A stretch of 64,000 nt of DNA from Bacteroidaceae bacterium (lineage in GTDB: Bacteria; Bacteroidota; Bacteroidia; Bacteroidales; Bacteroidaceae). Shown one piece after another: positions 1 through 8,522 of the stretch; position 1 is the first letter of the stretch; each line of letters opens with the position of its first letter. The stretch covers positions 1-64,000 of the forward strand of contig JAFVTT010000007.1 in NCBI GenBank assembly GCA_017503065.1, written 5' to 3'. A model generated the notes under the pieces. It searched no databases, had not been told where the DNA came from, and saw only the letters and a program-made list of their open reading frames with translations. Both the position numbers and the translations under genes were made by a program.

Positions 1-1319
1 ATGAGGACGGACACCACGGTGGCACTGTCCTCGGTGGAGCGTGAGAGCAGTCGTGATTCATACCCCTGGCGGGTGTACTCGTCCTTGAACATGTTGCTTG
101 AAAGAATGATGGAGATGTATTGGTCGCCGGTCATCAGATTCATGGCTATGCCATTGAACACGGTGGAGCAGACAAGGCCCAGGCGTGTTTTCATGAAACG
201 ACGGAATACGGCCTCCAGGAAACTCTTCAGCATGCCGCACGATGTCATGGCGCCTCCAAACACCATGGCAGAGAGAATCAGCCAAATGGTGTCCATCATT
301 CCGCCCATACCTCGGGTGGAGACAAGGTCGTTCAAAAGTGCATTGCCCGTGTCTACCGATGTGGAGTTGGCAAAAGTGGTGATGATGCCACGGAGCAGTG
401 CCTCAAAGGAAAATGAACCGTCGGCAGAACCGCCTATTTGCATGAGTATGTTCCCCTGAAAGGCTATTGCCAGGATAATGGCCATGATGGAGGAAAGGAA
501 AAGTACAATGAGGGTGGGCACTTTCCTGTAAATGAGCACTCCGGTTATTATGGGCACGATGAGCAGCCAGGGCGAGATGTGGAAGGTGTTGTTCAAGGCC
601 TCGGTGTATGTGTCTACCGATTCCGTCAGGTTGCCGCTTCCTATCCAGACGCCTGCTATTCCGAATATTACCAAGGTGATGAACATGCTTGGCATGGTGG
701 TAAGCAGCATGTAACGGATATGTTGGAAGAGAGGTGTGCCGCTACTTGAACTTGCCAGTACGGTGGTGTCGGAGAGCGGAGATATCTTGTCTCCGAAATA
801 GGCGCCTGAGATGATGGCGCCGGCCGTCCACCCGTCTTCAAATCCCAATGCCCGTCCTATGCCTATAAGTGCTATGCCTATGGTGGCTATGGTTGTCCAC
901 GACGAGCCCGACATCAATGACACCAAGGCGCATATCAGACAAGAGGAGAGAAGGAACACCGAGGGGTGTATCATCTGGATGCCATAGCAGATGAGTGTGG
1001 GTACAATGCCTGATATCATCCACGATGCAGAAAGCATGCCTATGAGCAATAGTATGCAGATGGCAATGGCACTTTCCTGTAACTTCTCTGAAATGCTTTT
1101 TTCGATGGTGCTCCACTTTACGTGGCATACTCCCATGCCCAGTGCAATGCATATACCGCTGGCGGTGAGCAGTACAATCTGCGAGGGGCCGCCAAGAGAA
1201 TCACTCCCATAGACAAACAATGTGCACGAGAGAAGGCTTATGAGAGATACGAAGGGAATGGCGCTGAGCCAGGCAGATGGCTTTGTGGGGGTGGTGTCGT
1301 TTGGCTGCTTGTTGGACAT
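1..1319 (-). CDS. nhaC: Na+/H+ antiporter, NhaC family (C-terminus cut by window edge)
   Basis: The frame opens with ATG at 1319-1317 and runs off the left edge without a stop, so 439 codons are visible of a family usually near 480-490. The product is a hydrophobic inner-membrane protein with about ten membrane segments. The segment GAYFGDKISPLSDTT near residue 175 is the conserved ion-path motif of NhaC antiporters, and a related TGDQYISIIL segment follows near residue 395. NhaC proteins exchange internal sodium for protons and help hold pH and sodium balance. The gene lies downstream of trmB in the same direction, with a 20-bp palindrome between them. No clear promoter is visible just upstream. 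Family assignment is firm; the exact substrate is not proven. Confidence 0.9.
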   Translation of the reverse strand, partial: MSNKQPNDTTPTKPSAWLSAIPFVSLISLLSCTLFVYGSDSLGGPSQIVLLTASGICIALGMGVCHVKWSTIEKSISEKLQESAIAICILLLIGMLSASWMISGIVPTLICYGIQMIHPSVFLLSSCLICALVSLMSGSSWTTIATIGIALIGIGRALGFEDGWTAGAIISGAYFGDKISPLSDTTVLASSSSGTPLFQHIRYMLLTTMPSMFITLVIFGIAGVWIGSGNLTESVDTYTEALNNTFHISPWLLIVPIITGVLIYRKVPTLIVLFLSSIMAIILAIAFQGNILMQIGGSADGSFSFEALLRGIITTFANSTSVDTGNALLNDLVSTRGMGGMMDTIWLILSAMVFGGAMTSCGMLKSFLEAVFRRFMKTRLGLVCSTVFNGIAMNLMTGDQYISIILSSNMFKDEYTRQGYESRLLSRSTEDSATVVSVL

Positions 1320-1341
1320 GTTCAGTGTATTATACAAGTAG

Positions 1342-1361
1342 GGACGCGGCATGCCGCGTCC
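1342..1361. repeat. 20-bp perfect palindrome, copy 1 of the GGACxCGGCATGCCGxGTCC family
   Basis: GGACGCGGCATGCCGCGTCC is its own reverse complement. It sits 23 bp upstream of the nhaC start, flanked by TAG on the left and GTA on the right. Two more palindromes at 33604-33623 and 33642-33661 have the same sequence except that base 5 and its partner change together (G:C here, T:A and A:T there). Confidence 0.85.
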
Positions 1362-1434
1362 GTATGTTTATGGGTATTTGTCGGATTTTGGATGCGGTGT
1401 GATGCATCCTAACGGGTAAGACGTGGGTTCGGGA

Positions 1435-2190
1435 TTACTTGCCGCTATCGTTTCCGCTTCGCTTGTTGCGCCCGTAACTGCGGTATTTGTCAAAGGGAAT
1501 CTCCACATCGGGTTCCGCGAGTTCTCCATTCTGTGGAAGGCGGAAGGCCAGATACTTGATGTCTATGCCACGCGAGCGCCACATTTCCTCGTAGTAGGTC
1601 TGTCGGGAGCGTGCCTCGGCCGTTTCCTCGCTTGTCTCGGCATAGAGGCTTCGTGTGCATATCATAGGGACGAGGTTGTTTGCCTTGAGCATCTCCTCGG
1701 TGTAGGTGAAGAGGAAGTTGGAGTCCGTCTTCAGGTGTATGATGCCTCCGTCCTTGAGGATATGGCGGTAGCGTTGCAGGAAGTAGGTGGAGGTAAGGCG
1801 CTTTGTTGCCTTCTTCATCTGGGGGTCGGAGAAGGTGAGCCATATCTCGGATACTTCCCCGGGAGAGAAGAACTTGTCAATGAACTCTATGTTGGTGCGC
1901 AGGAACCCTACGTTCTTCATGCCCTCGTGCATGGCCTCCTGTGCCCCTGTCCACATGCGTGCTCCCTTGATGTCCACGCCTATGTAGTTGTTGTGAGGAT
2001 ATAGGCGTCCCATTCCTACGGTGTACTCGCCGCGTCCGCATCCGAGTTCCAGAATGATGGGGTTGTCGTTGTGGAAGAACTCCTTGTGCCAATCCATGCG
2101 CACGGGTTCGTCTCCCGGGCGATAGGGGCGTTCCACTACCAGCGGATTGGCCGCCATGTCGGCGAATTTGGCAAGTTTACCCTTTCCCAT
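1435..2190 (-). CDS. trmB: tRNA (guanine-N7-)-methyltransferase TrmB
   Basis: The 251-residue product has the Rossmann SAM-binding motif [10 protein letters not shown] near residue 47. It also has the TrmB family signature around [12 protein letters not shown] (residues 120-131) and a second acidic SAM-contact segment IGVDIKG. TrmB makes 7-methylguanosine at position 46 in the variable loop of many tRNAs, using S-adenosylmethionine in the cytosol. Length matches the Bacteroidetes form, which has a longer N-terminus than the E. coli enzyme. It starts 5 bp after the end of the upstream coiled-coil gene, so the two are probably one transcript. Confidence 0.95.
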   Translation of the reverse strand: MGKGKLAKFADMAANPLVVERPYRPGDEPVRMDWHKEFFHNDNPIILELGCGRGEYTVGMGRLYPHNNYIGVDIKGARMWTGAQEAMHEGMKNVGFLRTNIEFIDKFFSPGEVSEIWLTFSDPQMKKATKRLTSTYFLQRYRHILKDGGIIHLKTDSNFLFTYTEEMLKANNLVPMICTRSLYAETSEETAEARSRQTYYEEMWRSRGIDIKYLAFRLPQNGELAEPDVEIPFDKYRSYGRNKRSGNDSGK

Positions 2191-2195
2191 CTTCC

Positions 2196-3071
2196 TTATT
2201 CCATTTCAAATGTTGTGGTGCCTATGTTCTGTCCGTCGGCAAAGATATCTACACGGTATTGGCCGGCCGTGAGACTTTCTGCTATGTCCCAGTATACCGT
2301 CACGGGGAGTTCCTCGCCATTGTACTCCACCTCCTTCAGTATGCTGTACTGGAGGTCGCGGTTCTCATACTGGAAGGTTCCTCCGTTGGTCAGTGTGGAA
2401 CCTGTAGGGGTGGCAATGCGCACGTAGATGCTACGCATTCCGGTCTCTGTGGTGACGTTGCGTGCCAGGGTGAAGGAGATGACGAACTTCTTGGCCTTCT
2501 TTATCTTTTCCGTGTTCCTTCCACGCTTGTTGTGCGCTACGGCAGAGATGCCGGTGGCATTGAGTTGGCTGGCAATGGCCACCTTGTCCACCAGTTCTTC
2601 GTTCTGTGTAGAGAGGTCGGTTATGTGTGCGATGGCCTGCTGGTTCTGGTTGCGAAGTTTGTCGTTGTCCACCCTCAGGGCCTGGTTCTCGCGGTTCAGC
2701 GAGTCAATCTGCATGACATAGTCCTTCAGAATGGCACGTAGGGTGGCCAGTTCCTTCTTCAGACGCATTATCTCGCGGGCATTTTCGGCCTTTGTCTGCT
2801 TCAGTTCTGCAAGGAGTTTCTGCACACGTTCCTGCTCCAGAGAGAGTTGTTCGACGAGCGAGTCATTGTTGATCTGTGCCATCATCTCGTTGTATTGCAT
2901 GGCAAACTGCTCGTACTCGTTCTCCATCTCGGCCTTGTCCATCTTCAGAACCTCTATCATCTGTTCGTTCTCCTCCTGACGGGCCTTCATGCTTATGGTC
3001 ATGTAGATAAGCAGTCCCACAAGGATTATACCTGCCGCCGAAGCGACAATGATTGCTGTTTTCTTGTTCAT
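2196..3071 (-). CDS. membrane-anchored coiled-coil protein, function unknown
   Basis: I do not recognise a named family. The 291-residue product has one N-terminal membrane segment (about residues 7-26). A long heptad-rich, E/Q/K-rich coiled coil follows (about 28-165). The C-terminal domain of about 95 residues is rich in beta strands ([20 protein letters not shown] onward). The layout suggests a periplasmic or cell-envelope protein held by its N-terminus, with the terminal domain used for binding. It is the first gene of the transcript that continues into trmB 5 bp later. A good promoter lies at 3107-3138. Confidence 0.75.
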   Translation of the reverse strand: MNKKTAIIVASAAGIILVGLLIYMTISMKARQEENEQMIEVLKMDKAEMENEYEQFAMQYNEMMAQINNDSLVEQLSLEQERVQKLLAELKQTKAENAREIMRLKKELATLRAILKDYVMQIDSLNRENQALRVDNDKLRNQNQQAIAHITDLSTQNEELVDKVAIASQLNATGISAVAHNKRGRNTEKIKKAKKFVISFTLARNVTTETGMRSIYVRIATPTGSTLTNGGTFQYENRDLQYSILKEVEYNGEELPVTVYWDIAESLTAGQYRVDIFADGQNIGTTTFEME

Positions 3072-3106
3072 GTCGTATTTTCCTTAAACGTATGTCTATT
3101 CGCGTA

Positions 3107-3138
3107 CAAAGGTACGATTATGCGGGGGAAAAAACAAA
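3107..3138 (-). promoter_or_regulatory. Bacteroidetes-type promoter for the coiled-coil protein/trmB
   Basis: On the minus strand TTTG (3138-3135) is followed after 20 bp by TACCTTTG (3114-3107), the -33/-7 pattern of the Bacteroidetes primary sigma factor. The start codon is 36 bp further on at 3071. Confidence 0.75.
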
Positions 3139-3419
3139 AGAATTTCGCTTTTTCCGAGTGCGAGTGTCTAAAACGCAGTTAAAGGTACGAACATTTCCTC
3201 AAATAAAGGGCGGCATGCGCTATTTTTGTTGCCTGCGCTCTTGCCATACTTAAGTATTTTTTTCGTCTTCAAGGATCTCAATAAATGTAACTTGTCAAAT
3301 TCTGAGAACGAACGATGTACAGCCGTGGTAGGCATATAAGCGTACCTATTGGCAGGTATCATGGCTTAGCGAAGTTGTAAGAGATTGATGCTCAGGTTTA
3401 AATGCCTGAAAAGAAATAC

Positions 3420-3529
3420 TTTTGGAAAACTTTTTCTTTAACACAAAGAAAAAGTTACCTGAATATCAATAATATAGAAAATAAAATGGATAACTTTTCT
3501 GTTCTGGGGCGACAAAAAGTTTTCCAAAA
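3420..3529. promoter_or_regulatory. overlapping inverted repeats upstream of nrdD
   Basis: The 16-bp arm TTTTGGAAAACTTTTT at 3420-3435 is repeated exactly in inverted form at 3514-3529. Within it, AACTTTTTCTTT (3428-3439) also forms a 12-bp inverted repeat with 3445-3456 across a 5-bp gap. The left arm could therefore pair in two mutually exclusive ways. The elements end about 50 bp before the nrdD promoter and look like operator or DNA-structure signals. The flanking stretch 3139-3419 shows no gene, only a weak second TACCTTT-like box near 3183. Confidence 0.55.
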
Positions 3530-3576
3530 CGGGAAAGTTTTTATGTCAAATCCTTGTCTTGTATTGTCTATTGTCG

Positions 3577-3584
3577 TATATTTG
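3577..3584 (+). promoter_or_regulatory. -7 element of the nrdD promoter
   Basis: TATATTTG at 3577-3584 matches TAnnTTTG, with TTG-rich sequence at the -33 position. It predicts a leader of about 90 nt before the nrdD ATG at 3679. Confidence 0.65.
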
Positions 3585-3678
3585 CATCGCTTTTCGCTCG
3601 AAAAAAAACGGGCAGGCCTAAAGCGTTGAGTGAATACACCTTATATAATATTAGAAACACATAATCCATTACCACCGT

Positions 3679-5886
3679 ATGATACAGACAGTACTAAAGA
3701 GAGACGGACGCATCGTTGGTTTCAACGAGCAGAAGATAGCTGCCGCTATCCGTAAGGCCATGCTTACCACCGATGCTGGAGAGGACAACGAGTTGATATC
3801 AAAGATTACCGACCGTGTCACTATGCGAGGCAAATCGCAGATGACCGTGGAGGAGATTCAGGACATGGTAGAGGACGAGTTGATGAAGTCCAGCCGTCCC
3901 GACGTTGCCAAGATATACATCAAGTACCGTAGTGCCCGTACCATTGCCCGTAAGGCCAAGACCCGCGACATCTTCCTGGAGATTATCAACATCAAGAACA
4001 ATGATGTTACACGCGAGAATGCCAACATGAATGCCGACACCCCTGCCGGCATGATGATGAAGTTCTCCAGCGAGACCACAAAGCCTTTCGTGGACGACTA
4101 CCTGCTGAGCGATGAGGTGAAGGAGGCTGTAAGCAACAACTACCTGCACATCCACGACAAGGACTACTATCCTACCAAGTCGCTGACCTGCGTACAGCAC
4201 CCTTTGGACCGTATCCTGAAGTACGGATTCCAGGCTGGTCATGGCGAGAGCCGTCCTGCAAAGCGTATCGAGACCGCTTCAATTCTGGGTTGTATCAGCA
4301 TGGAGACCGTGCAGAACGAGATGCACGGCGGTCAGGCCATTCCTGCTTTCGACTTCTATTTGGCCCCCTATGTGCGCAAGAGTTTTATTGAAGAAGTGAA
4401 GGTGCTGGAAGACCTCAACGCCGAGGACTATAGCGAACTATACAATTGCGACATCGAGGACTTCATAGAGACTCCTCTCGCAGGTCTGGTAGGTCGTGAG
4501 CGTGTGCGCCAGCATGCCATCAACAAGACTGTGGAGCGTGTGCACCAGTCCATGGAAGCATTTATCCACAACATGAACACCATACATTCTCGTGGCGGTA
4601 ACCAGGTGGTGTTCTCTTCCATCAATTATGGTACCGATACCAGTGCCGAGGGTCGTTGTATCATCCGCGAGTTGCTGAAGAGCACATACGAGGGTGTCGG
4701 CAATGGCGAAACCGCCATCTTCCCCATACAAATATGGAAGAAGAAGCGTGGTGTGAGTTATCTGCCCACCGACCGCAACTATGACCTCTACAAGTATGCA
4801 TGTCAGGTGACGGCACGCCGTTTCTTCCCCAACTTCATCAACCTTGATGCTCCCTACAACTATCACGAGAAGTGGGACATCAATGACCCCGAGCGCTACA
4901 AGTACGAGTGTGCCACCATGGGTTGCCGCACACGTGTGTTCGAGAACCGTTTCGGTCCCAAGACCAGCATCGGCCGTGGCAACCTCTCTTTCTCCACCAT
5001 CAACATCGTGCGCCTTGCCATCGAGTGCATGAACATTAAGGACAAGGAGGATCGCATAGCAGCCTTCTTTGCCAAGTTGGACAACTTACTGGAGGTTACC
5101 GCCAAGCAACTGCATGACCGTATGGAGTTCCAGAAGACAGCCTTCGCCAAGCAGTTCCCCCTGCTCATGCGCGGCCTGTGGATCGGTAGCGAGAACCTCT
5201 CTCCAAACGAGACCATCGCTCCCGTCATCAACCAGGGTACATTGGGTATCGGTTTCATTGGTTTGGCAGAGTGCCTTATCGCCCTCACCGGCAAGCACCA
5301 TGGCGAGAGCGAGGAGAGCCAGGAACTGGGTCTGAAGATTATCACCTACATGCGCGACCGCGTTTTGGAGTTCTGCGACCGCTACCAGCATAACTATAGC
5401 GTGCTGGCCACTCCTGCCGAGGGGCTTTCAGGTCGCTTCACCAAGTTCGACAAGAAGAAGTACGGCATCATCCCCGGCATTACCGACAAGGACTATTACA
5501 CCAACTCCAACCATGTGCCCGTATATTACAAGTGCTCTGCCCTGCACAAAGCGCAGGTAGAGGCCCCCTATCATGCACTCACCGGTGGCGGCCATATCTT
5601 CTACGTAGAGATAGACGGTGATGCCACACACAATCCCGAGGCCGTTATGAACATCGTGGACATGATGGACAAGTTCAACATCGGTTACGGTTCGGTAAAC
5701 CACACACGCAACCGTTGCATGGATTGCGGATACGAGAATGCCGAGAAGGTTATGGACGAATGTCCCAGTTGCGGCAGCCACAACATTGACCGTCTCCAGC
5801 GCATCACGGGTTACCTCGTGGGTACTACCGACCGTTGGAACAAGGCCAAGTTGGCAGAGTTGAACGACCGTGTCATACATAAGTAA
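3679..5886 (+). CDS. nrdD: anaerobic ribonucleoside-triphosphate reductase, class III (NrdD)
   Basis: This 735-residue glycyl-radical enzyme reduces ribonucleoside triphosphates to deoxy forms without oxygen. An ATP-cone allosteric domain occupies residues 1-90 and the catalytic barrel follows. Near the C-terminus, CMDCGY and CPSCGS (about residues 675-700) supply the four zinc cysteines. RITGYLVGT carries the radical glycine at residue 711, 24 residues from the end. Length matches the family. NrdG, the activase, follows 66 bp downstream. The upstream region holds a -7 box and large inverted repeats, so expression is probably oxygen- or dNTP-responsive, though no regulator box could be assigned with certainty. 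Confidence 0.97.
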   Translation: MIQTVLKRDGRIVGFNEQKIAAAIRKAMLTTDAGEDNELISKITDRVTMRGKSQMTVEEIQDMVEDELMKSSRPDVAKIYIKYRSARTIARKAKTRDIFLEIINIKNNDVTRENANMNADTPAGMMMKFSSETTKPFVDDYLLSDEVKEAVSNNYLHIHDKDYYPTKSLTCVQHPLDRILKYGFQAGHGESRPAKRIETASILGCISMETVQNEMHGGQAIPAFDFYLAPYVRKSFIEEVKVLEDLNAEDYSELYNCDIEDFIETPLAGLVGRERVRQHAINKTVERVHQSMEAFIHNMNTIHSRGGNQVVFSSINYGTDTSAEGRCIIRELLKSTYEGVGNGETAIFPIQIWKKKRGVSYLPTDRNYDLYKYACQVTARRFFPNFINLDAPYNYHEKWDINDPERYKYECATMGCRTRVFENRFGPKTSIGRGNLSFSTINIVRLAIECMNIKDKEDRIAAFFAKLDNLLEVTAKQLHDRMEFQKTAFAKQFPLLMRGLWIGSENLSPNETIAPVINQGTLGIGFIGLAECLIALTGKHHGESEESQELGLKIITYMRDRVLEFCDRYQHNYSVLATPAEGLSGRFTKFDKKKYGIIPGITDKDYYTNSNHVPVYYKCSALHKAQVEAPYHALTGGGHIFYVEIDGDATHNPEAVMNIVDMMDKFNIGYGSVNHTRNRCMDCGYENAEKVMDECPSCGSHNIDRLQRITGYLVGTTDRWNKAKLAELNDRVIHK

Positions 5887-5893
5887 AGACAAA

Positions 5894-5932
5894 CGGACTC
5901 TCCCCCTTACCCCTCCCTGAGGGGGAGGGGAG
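5894..5932 (+). repeat. GC-rich imperfect palindrome, copy 1
   Basis: A 39-bp element of the form CTCCCCCTTACCCCTCCC-TGA-GGGGGAGGGGAG lies in the nrdD-nrdG gap. A second copy in inverted orientation lies at 5987-6024 and a third at 23378-23412. It resembles the short mobile palindromes scattered between genes in Bacteroidetes. Confidence 0.7.
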
Positions 5933-5952
5933 TATATAGTATAGACAGACAA

Positions 5953-6525
5953 ATGACAGAAAAGTCACATCAGACAGAACATTCTGCTCCCCGCCCTATA
6001 GGGAGGGGTGAGGGGGAGGGTCCGCTAACTGTTCTTCGTGTATTGGATATTTTAGAGGACACCACGGTAGACGGACCCGGTTTCCGCACAAGCATCTATT
6101 TGGCGGGATGCCGTCATCGTTGCCTCGGTTGCCATAATCCCGAGTCGTGGAACGAGGGTGGGGGAGAGGATGTCTCCGTGGACGAACTGATGCGTGTCAT
6201 TGTCAACGACCCCTTTGCCCACGTCACCCTCTCCGGAGGAGACCCGCTCCTTCAGGCATCCGGTTGTGCCGAACTGGCCCGTAGGGTAAAGACAGAGACA
6301 GACAAAACCATCTGGTGCTACACCGGCTACACATGGGAACAACTCCTGGCGGAAGGTGATGCCGGCGTGATGTCTCTTTTGCAGAATCTTGATGTCCTTG
6401 TGGACGGACCCTTTGTCCAGGCCCTGCGCAATACCGACCTTCTTTTCCGAGGTTCTTCCAACCAAAGACTCATAGACGTGCAGAAATCACTCCAGAAGGG
6501 GGAGGTAGTGCTATGGGAAAGATAG
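5953..6525 (+). CDS. nrdG: anaerobic ribonucleotide reductase activating protein NrdG
   Basis: The 190-residue radical SAM protein has the CX3CX2C cluster motif CRHRCLGC at residues 53-60, followed by HNPESW, typical of NrdG. The family SAM-binding segments LSGGDPL and WCYTGYTWE also follow. It uses a 4Fe-4S cluster and S-adenosylmethionine to create the glycyl radical on NrdD. Most NrdG proteins begin close to the segment VLRVLDILEDTTVDGPG. Here about 24 extra N-terminal residues (5953-6024) are encoded largely by an inverted copy of the GC-rich palindrome also found in the gap before the gene. Either the palindrome inserted in frame or translation starts later, for example at TTG 6043. No in-frame ATG lies between. 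Confidence 0.93.
   Translation: MTEKSHQTEHSAPRPIGRGEGEGPLTVLRVLDILEDTTVDGPGFRTSIYLAGCRHRCLGCHNPESWNEGGGEDVSVDELMRVIVNDPFAHVTLSGGDPLLQASGCAELARRVKTETDKTIWCYTGYTWEQLLAEGDAGVMSLLQNLDVLVDGPFVQALRNTDLLFRGSSNQRLIDVQKSLQKGEVVLWER
5987..6024 (-). repeat. GC-rich palindrome, copy 2, inside the 5' end of nrdG
   Basis: The reverse complement of this 38-bp stretch aligns closely with 5894-5932. The two copies are inverted relative to each other and could pair over about 38 bp. The copy encodes about 12 of the unusual N-terminal residues of NrdG. Confidence 0.7.
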
Positions 6526-6574
6526 CACAAACTTGCCGTGTCTGTGCAGGATAATCTATAAAGTCTGTGTCTTT

Positions 6575-6606
6575 TTTGTGCGTTTGGATAAAAAGTGTTA
6601 ACTTTG
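6575..6606 (+). promoter_or_regulatory. promoter for the CDP-alcohol phosphatidyltransferase gene
   Basis: TTTG at 6575-6578 and TAACTTTG at 6599-6606 are separated by 20 bp, a close match to the Bacteroidetes consensus. The start codon is about 100 bp downstream. Confidence 0.75.
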
Positions 6607-6708
6607 CACCCGAAATCCAAGACATGACTTATGGGAGCCGTCATTGCCGTGTTCCCGTAGGGAATGTTTACGTGTGTATATACATAAGTACGAACAAAAC
6701 AAGAGATT

Positions 6709-7416
6709 ATGAGTAGCAAAGAAAATTCGGTTCGCATACAGACATCTATTTTGAACCCTTACGAGAAGAAGGCCCTCATCTGGATGGCCGAACGCTTGCC
6801 CCGTTGGGTGACATCTGACATGCTCACATGGTTCAGCCTGTTCGGCGCCGTGGTTATCGCGTTGGGTTATCTCCTGACCAACTATCATCCTGCATGGCTA
6901 TGGCTTTCCTCCCTGGGCTTCGTGCTCCACTGGGTTGGTGACTCTCTGGACGGAACCATCGCCCGTGTGCGCAACCAGTCGCGCCCCCTGTATGGTTTCT
7001 ACATTGACCACAATATGGATTGCGTGGCAGAGTTCTTCATATTCGGCGGTATGGGCCTGTCGGCCTACATGCACTTCTGGATGGGTCTGCTGCTGTTCTG
7101 CGTATACCTCGGCATGGAGGTGTATGTGATGATATGCGCCCACCTGAAGAACGAGTTCAAACTGACCTATGGAAAATTCGGTCCTACGGAGTTGCGTGTG
7201 CTGATGATTCTGCTCAACACCATCTGGTTTTCCATAGAACCTCTGCATACCTTCAGCCTGCCCGTAAAGGTTGGTCCTCTTGCTGGTGAACTGCTCAGTC
7301 TGGACCTTGCCGGTGTGGTGGTATTCGCTATCCTGTGCTTTACCTATTTCGGCAGCCTTATCAAGGATGGCAAGTATTTCGCCAAGGTAGATCCGCTTGT
7401 AAAGAAGAACAAGTAA
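6709..7416 (+). CDS. CDP-alcohol phosphatidyltransferase family membrane protein
   Basis: The 235-residue product has the diagnostic CDP-alcohol motif: D78, D81, G82, A85, R86, G96, D100 and D104 lie in the pattern DxxDGxxAR-x9-GxxxDxxxD. About six membrane helices surround it. The enzyme joins a phosphatidyl group from CDP-diacylglycerol to an alcohol headgroup in the inner membrane, or runs a related transfer. The alcohol cannot be read from sequence; glycerol phosphate, inositol phosphate and serine are all used in this family. The next gene is a GtrA-like flippase-type protein 91 bp downstream. The pairing suggests lipid headgroup or glycolipid work, which is inference. Confidence 0.85.
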   Translation: MSSKENSVRIQTSILNPYEKKALIWMAERLPRWVTSDMLTWFSLFGAVVIALGYLLTNYHPAWLWLSSLGFVLHWVGDSLDGTIARVRNQSRPLYGFYIDHNMDCVAEFFIFGGMGLSAYMHFWMGLLLFCVYLGMEVYVMICAHLKNEFKLTYGKFGPTELRVLMILLNTIWFSIEPLHTFSLPVKVGPLAGELLSLDLAGVVVFAILCFTYFGSLIKDGKYFAKVDPLVKKNK

Positions 7417-7506
7417 TTTCGGAATATTTTTGAGGGAGGAGGGCAGGAACGTCTCTCCTCTCTTGTTTTTCATACATATTTATCTGACGGTTGTCCGTCA
7501 ACATCA

Positions 7507-7965
7507 ATGGTAAGGAAAATGGAAAAGTTGGTCAGATATCTGAAGTTTATGGTCTCCACTCTTGGCGGAACAGCAGTGGATTGTGCTGTGATGTGGCTTT
7601 TGGCTGAAGTGTTCTTCGCCGATTCCGAATTCGTAGGTCTCTTTGTCGCCCCCACGGTCTCTTTCGAGTGTGCCGTCTTCACCAACTATACACTTGCCTA
7701 TTTCTTCGTGTGGAAGGATAGGGTTGGCGAGCGCTCTGCCCGAGGATTCTGGACACGTTTCCTGCCCTACAACGTGTCCTGCATAGCGGCTTTCCTAATT
7801 AAGATGGTGCCCTTCATTTTAATCCGCCATTTCGCAGGTCTCAACGTGGTCGTCTGCAATCTCATCGCCCTCATCTTCTCCGGCATCTTCAACTTTGTTA
7901 TGAATGAGTGGGTGATATTCAGGAAGAAGGAAAAGCCTGTAAAACGAAGAAAAGCGGAAAGATGA
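7507..7965 (+). CDS. GtrA family small membrane protein
   Basis: This 152-residue protein has four predicted membrane helices and the GtrA-type pattern. Helix 1 begins with FMVSTLGGTAVDCAVMWLL, a conserved FTNYTLAYFFVWK stretch lies mid-protein, and NFVMNEWVIFRKKE ends helix 4. GtrA-like proteins are thought to help move polyprenyl-linked sugars across the inner membrane. The lysine/arginine-rich tail after helix 4 is cytoplasmic. It follows the CDP-alcohol transferase in the same direction. Start at 7507 is used; ATG 7519 is an alternative. The gene is convergent with folE across a 557-bp gap. Confidence 0.8.
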   Translation: MVRKMEKLVRYLKFMVSTLGGTAVDCAVMWLLAEVFFADSEFVGLFVAPTVSFECAVFTNYTLAYFFVWKDRVGERSARGFWTRFLPYNVSCIAAFLIKMVPFILIRHFAGLNVVVCNLIALIFSGIFNFVMNEWVIFRKKEKPVKRRKAER

Positions 7966-8125
7966 TTCCGCTCGTTTCTTTGTTCCATAATGTTATGCTT
8001 GATTCGGTGTGCTATTGTATGTAGGGAGAGACTCGTAACATTCTGCATCGGAATAAATCATGTAATATACAGGTCTGTCATGGGTGTTCCTGATAATCTG
8101 ATGATACTTCCTGCAGGAGCATAGG

Positions 8126-8213
8126 TTTTACCGTCAGTGGCCGTGAATCTCACCGCCACTGGCGGTAAACTTTATCATCGGTAGCGGTTCATTTTACCGC
8201 CACTGAGAGTAAG
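8126..8213. repeat. 22-bp-period array between convergent genes (array V)
   Basis: Four degenerate 22-bp units lie at 8126, 8148, 8170 and 8192. TTTTACC recurs exactly 66 bp apart at 8126 and 8192. Unit 2 contains the dyad ACCGCC-ACT-GGCGGT, and unit 1 pairs with unit 2 over TTTACCGtCAGTGG. No stretch looks like a CRISPR spacer. Confidence 0.65.
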
Positions 8214-8365
8214 TTGCGACATCGTGAAGGCTATTAATCATCATAACGCTAATGACCGATTTGGGTTAAACCAAGAACAATCCAGATAGTTTGGATTGCC
8301 GAGGTGCAAAGGAGGACGTCAAAGGTCAAATGTGAGTGTTTTTGGATTGCAAAGTGGAAAAAATA

Positions 8366-8505
8366 CGGAAAACGGAAAGGTGAGAGACTGTGCAATTAAG
8401 TTTTTCACCTTTCCGTTTTCCGTTTTAATCCGACTGCGTAGTCTTGAATCTGCTCACGCTCGGCATAATCAAAGTAAACTTTGCTTCTGCTATCGCTTAC
8501 TCGCA
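8366..8505. repeat. composite intergenic element, copy A
   Basis: Contains CGGAAAACGGAAAGGTGA (8366-8383) and its perfect inverse (8405-8422, 21-nt loop). Then come CTCACGCTCGG (8453-8463) and a 25-bp block starting TTGCTTCTGCT (8481-8505). The same three blocks occur in the same order at 33521-33691. Confidence 0.7.
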
Positions 8506-8522
8506 GATTTCCGATTTGATTC

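Larger units (their letters stand above)
7966..8522. other. 557-bp convergent intergenic region with repeats and no gene
   Basis: No credible reading frame is present. From left to right it holds an unremarkable stretch (7966-8125), a 22-bp-period array (8126-8213), a small dyad CAATCCA/TGGATTG near 8279, a perfect 18-bp inverted repeat (8366-8383 with 8405-8422), and blocks shared with the gap at 33518-33713. Confidence 0.7.

Noticed and set aside
1423..2004. 193-codon open frame on the plus strand
   Set aside because: Antisense of trmB.
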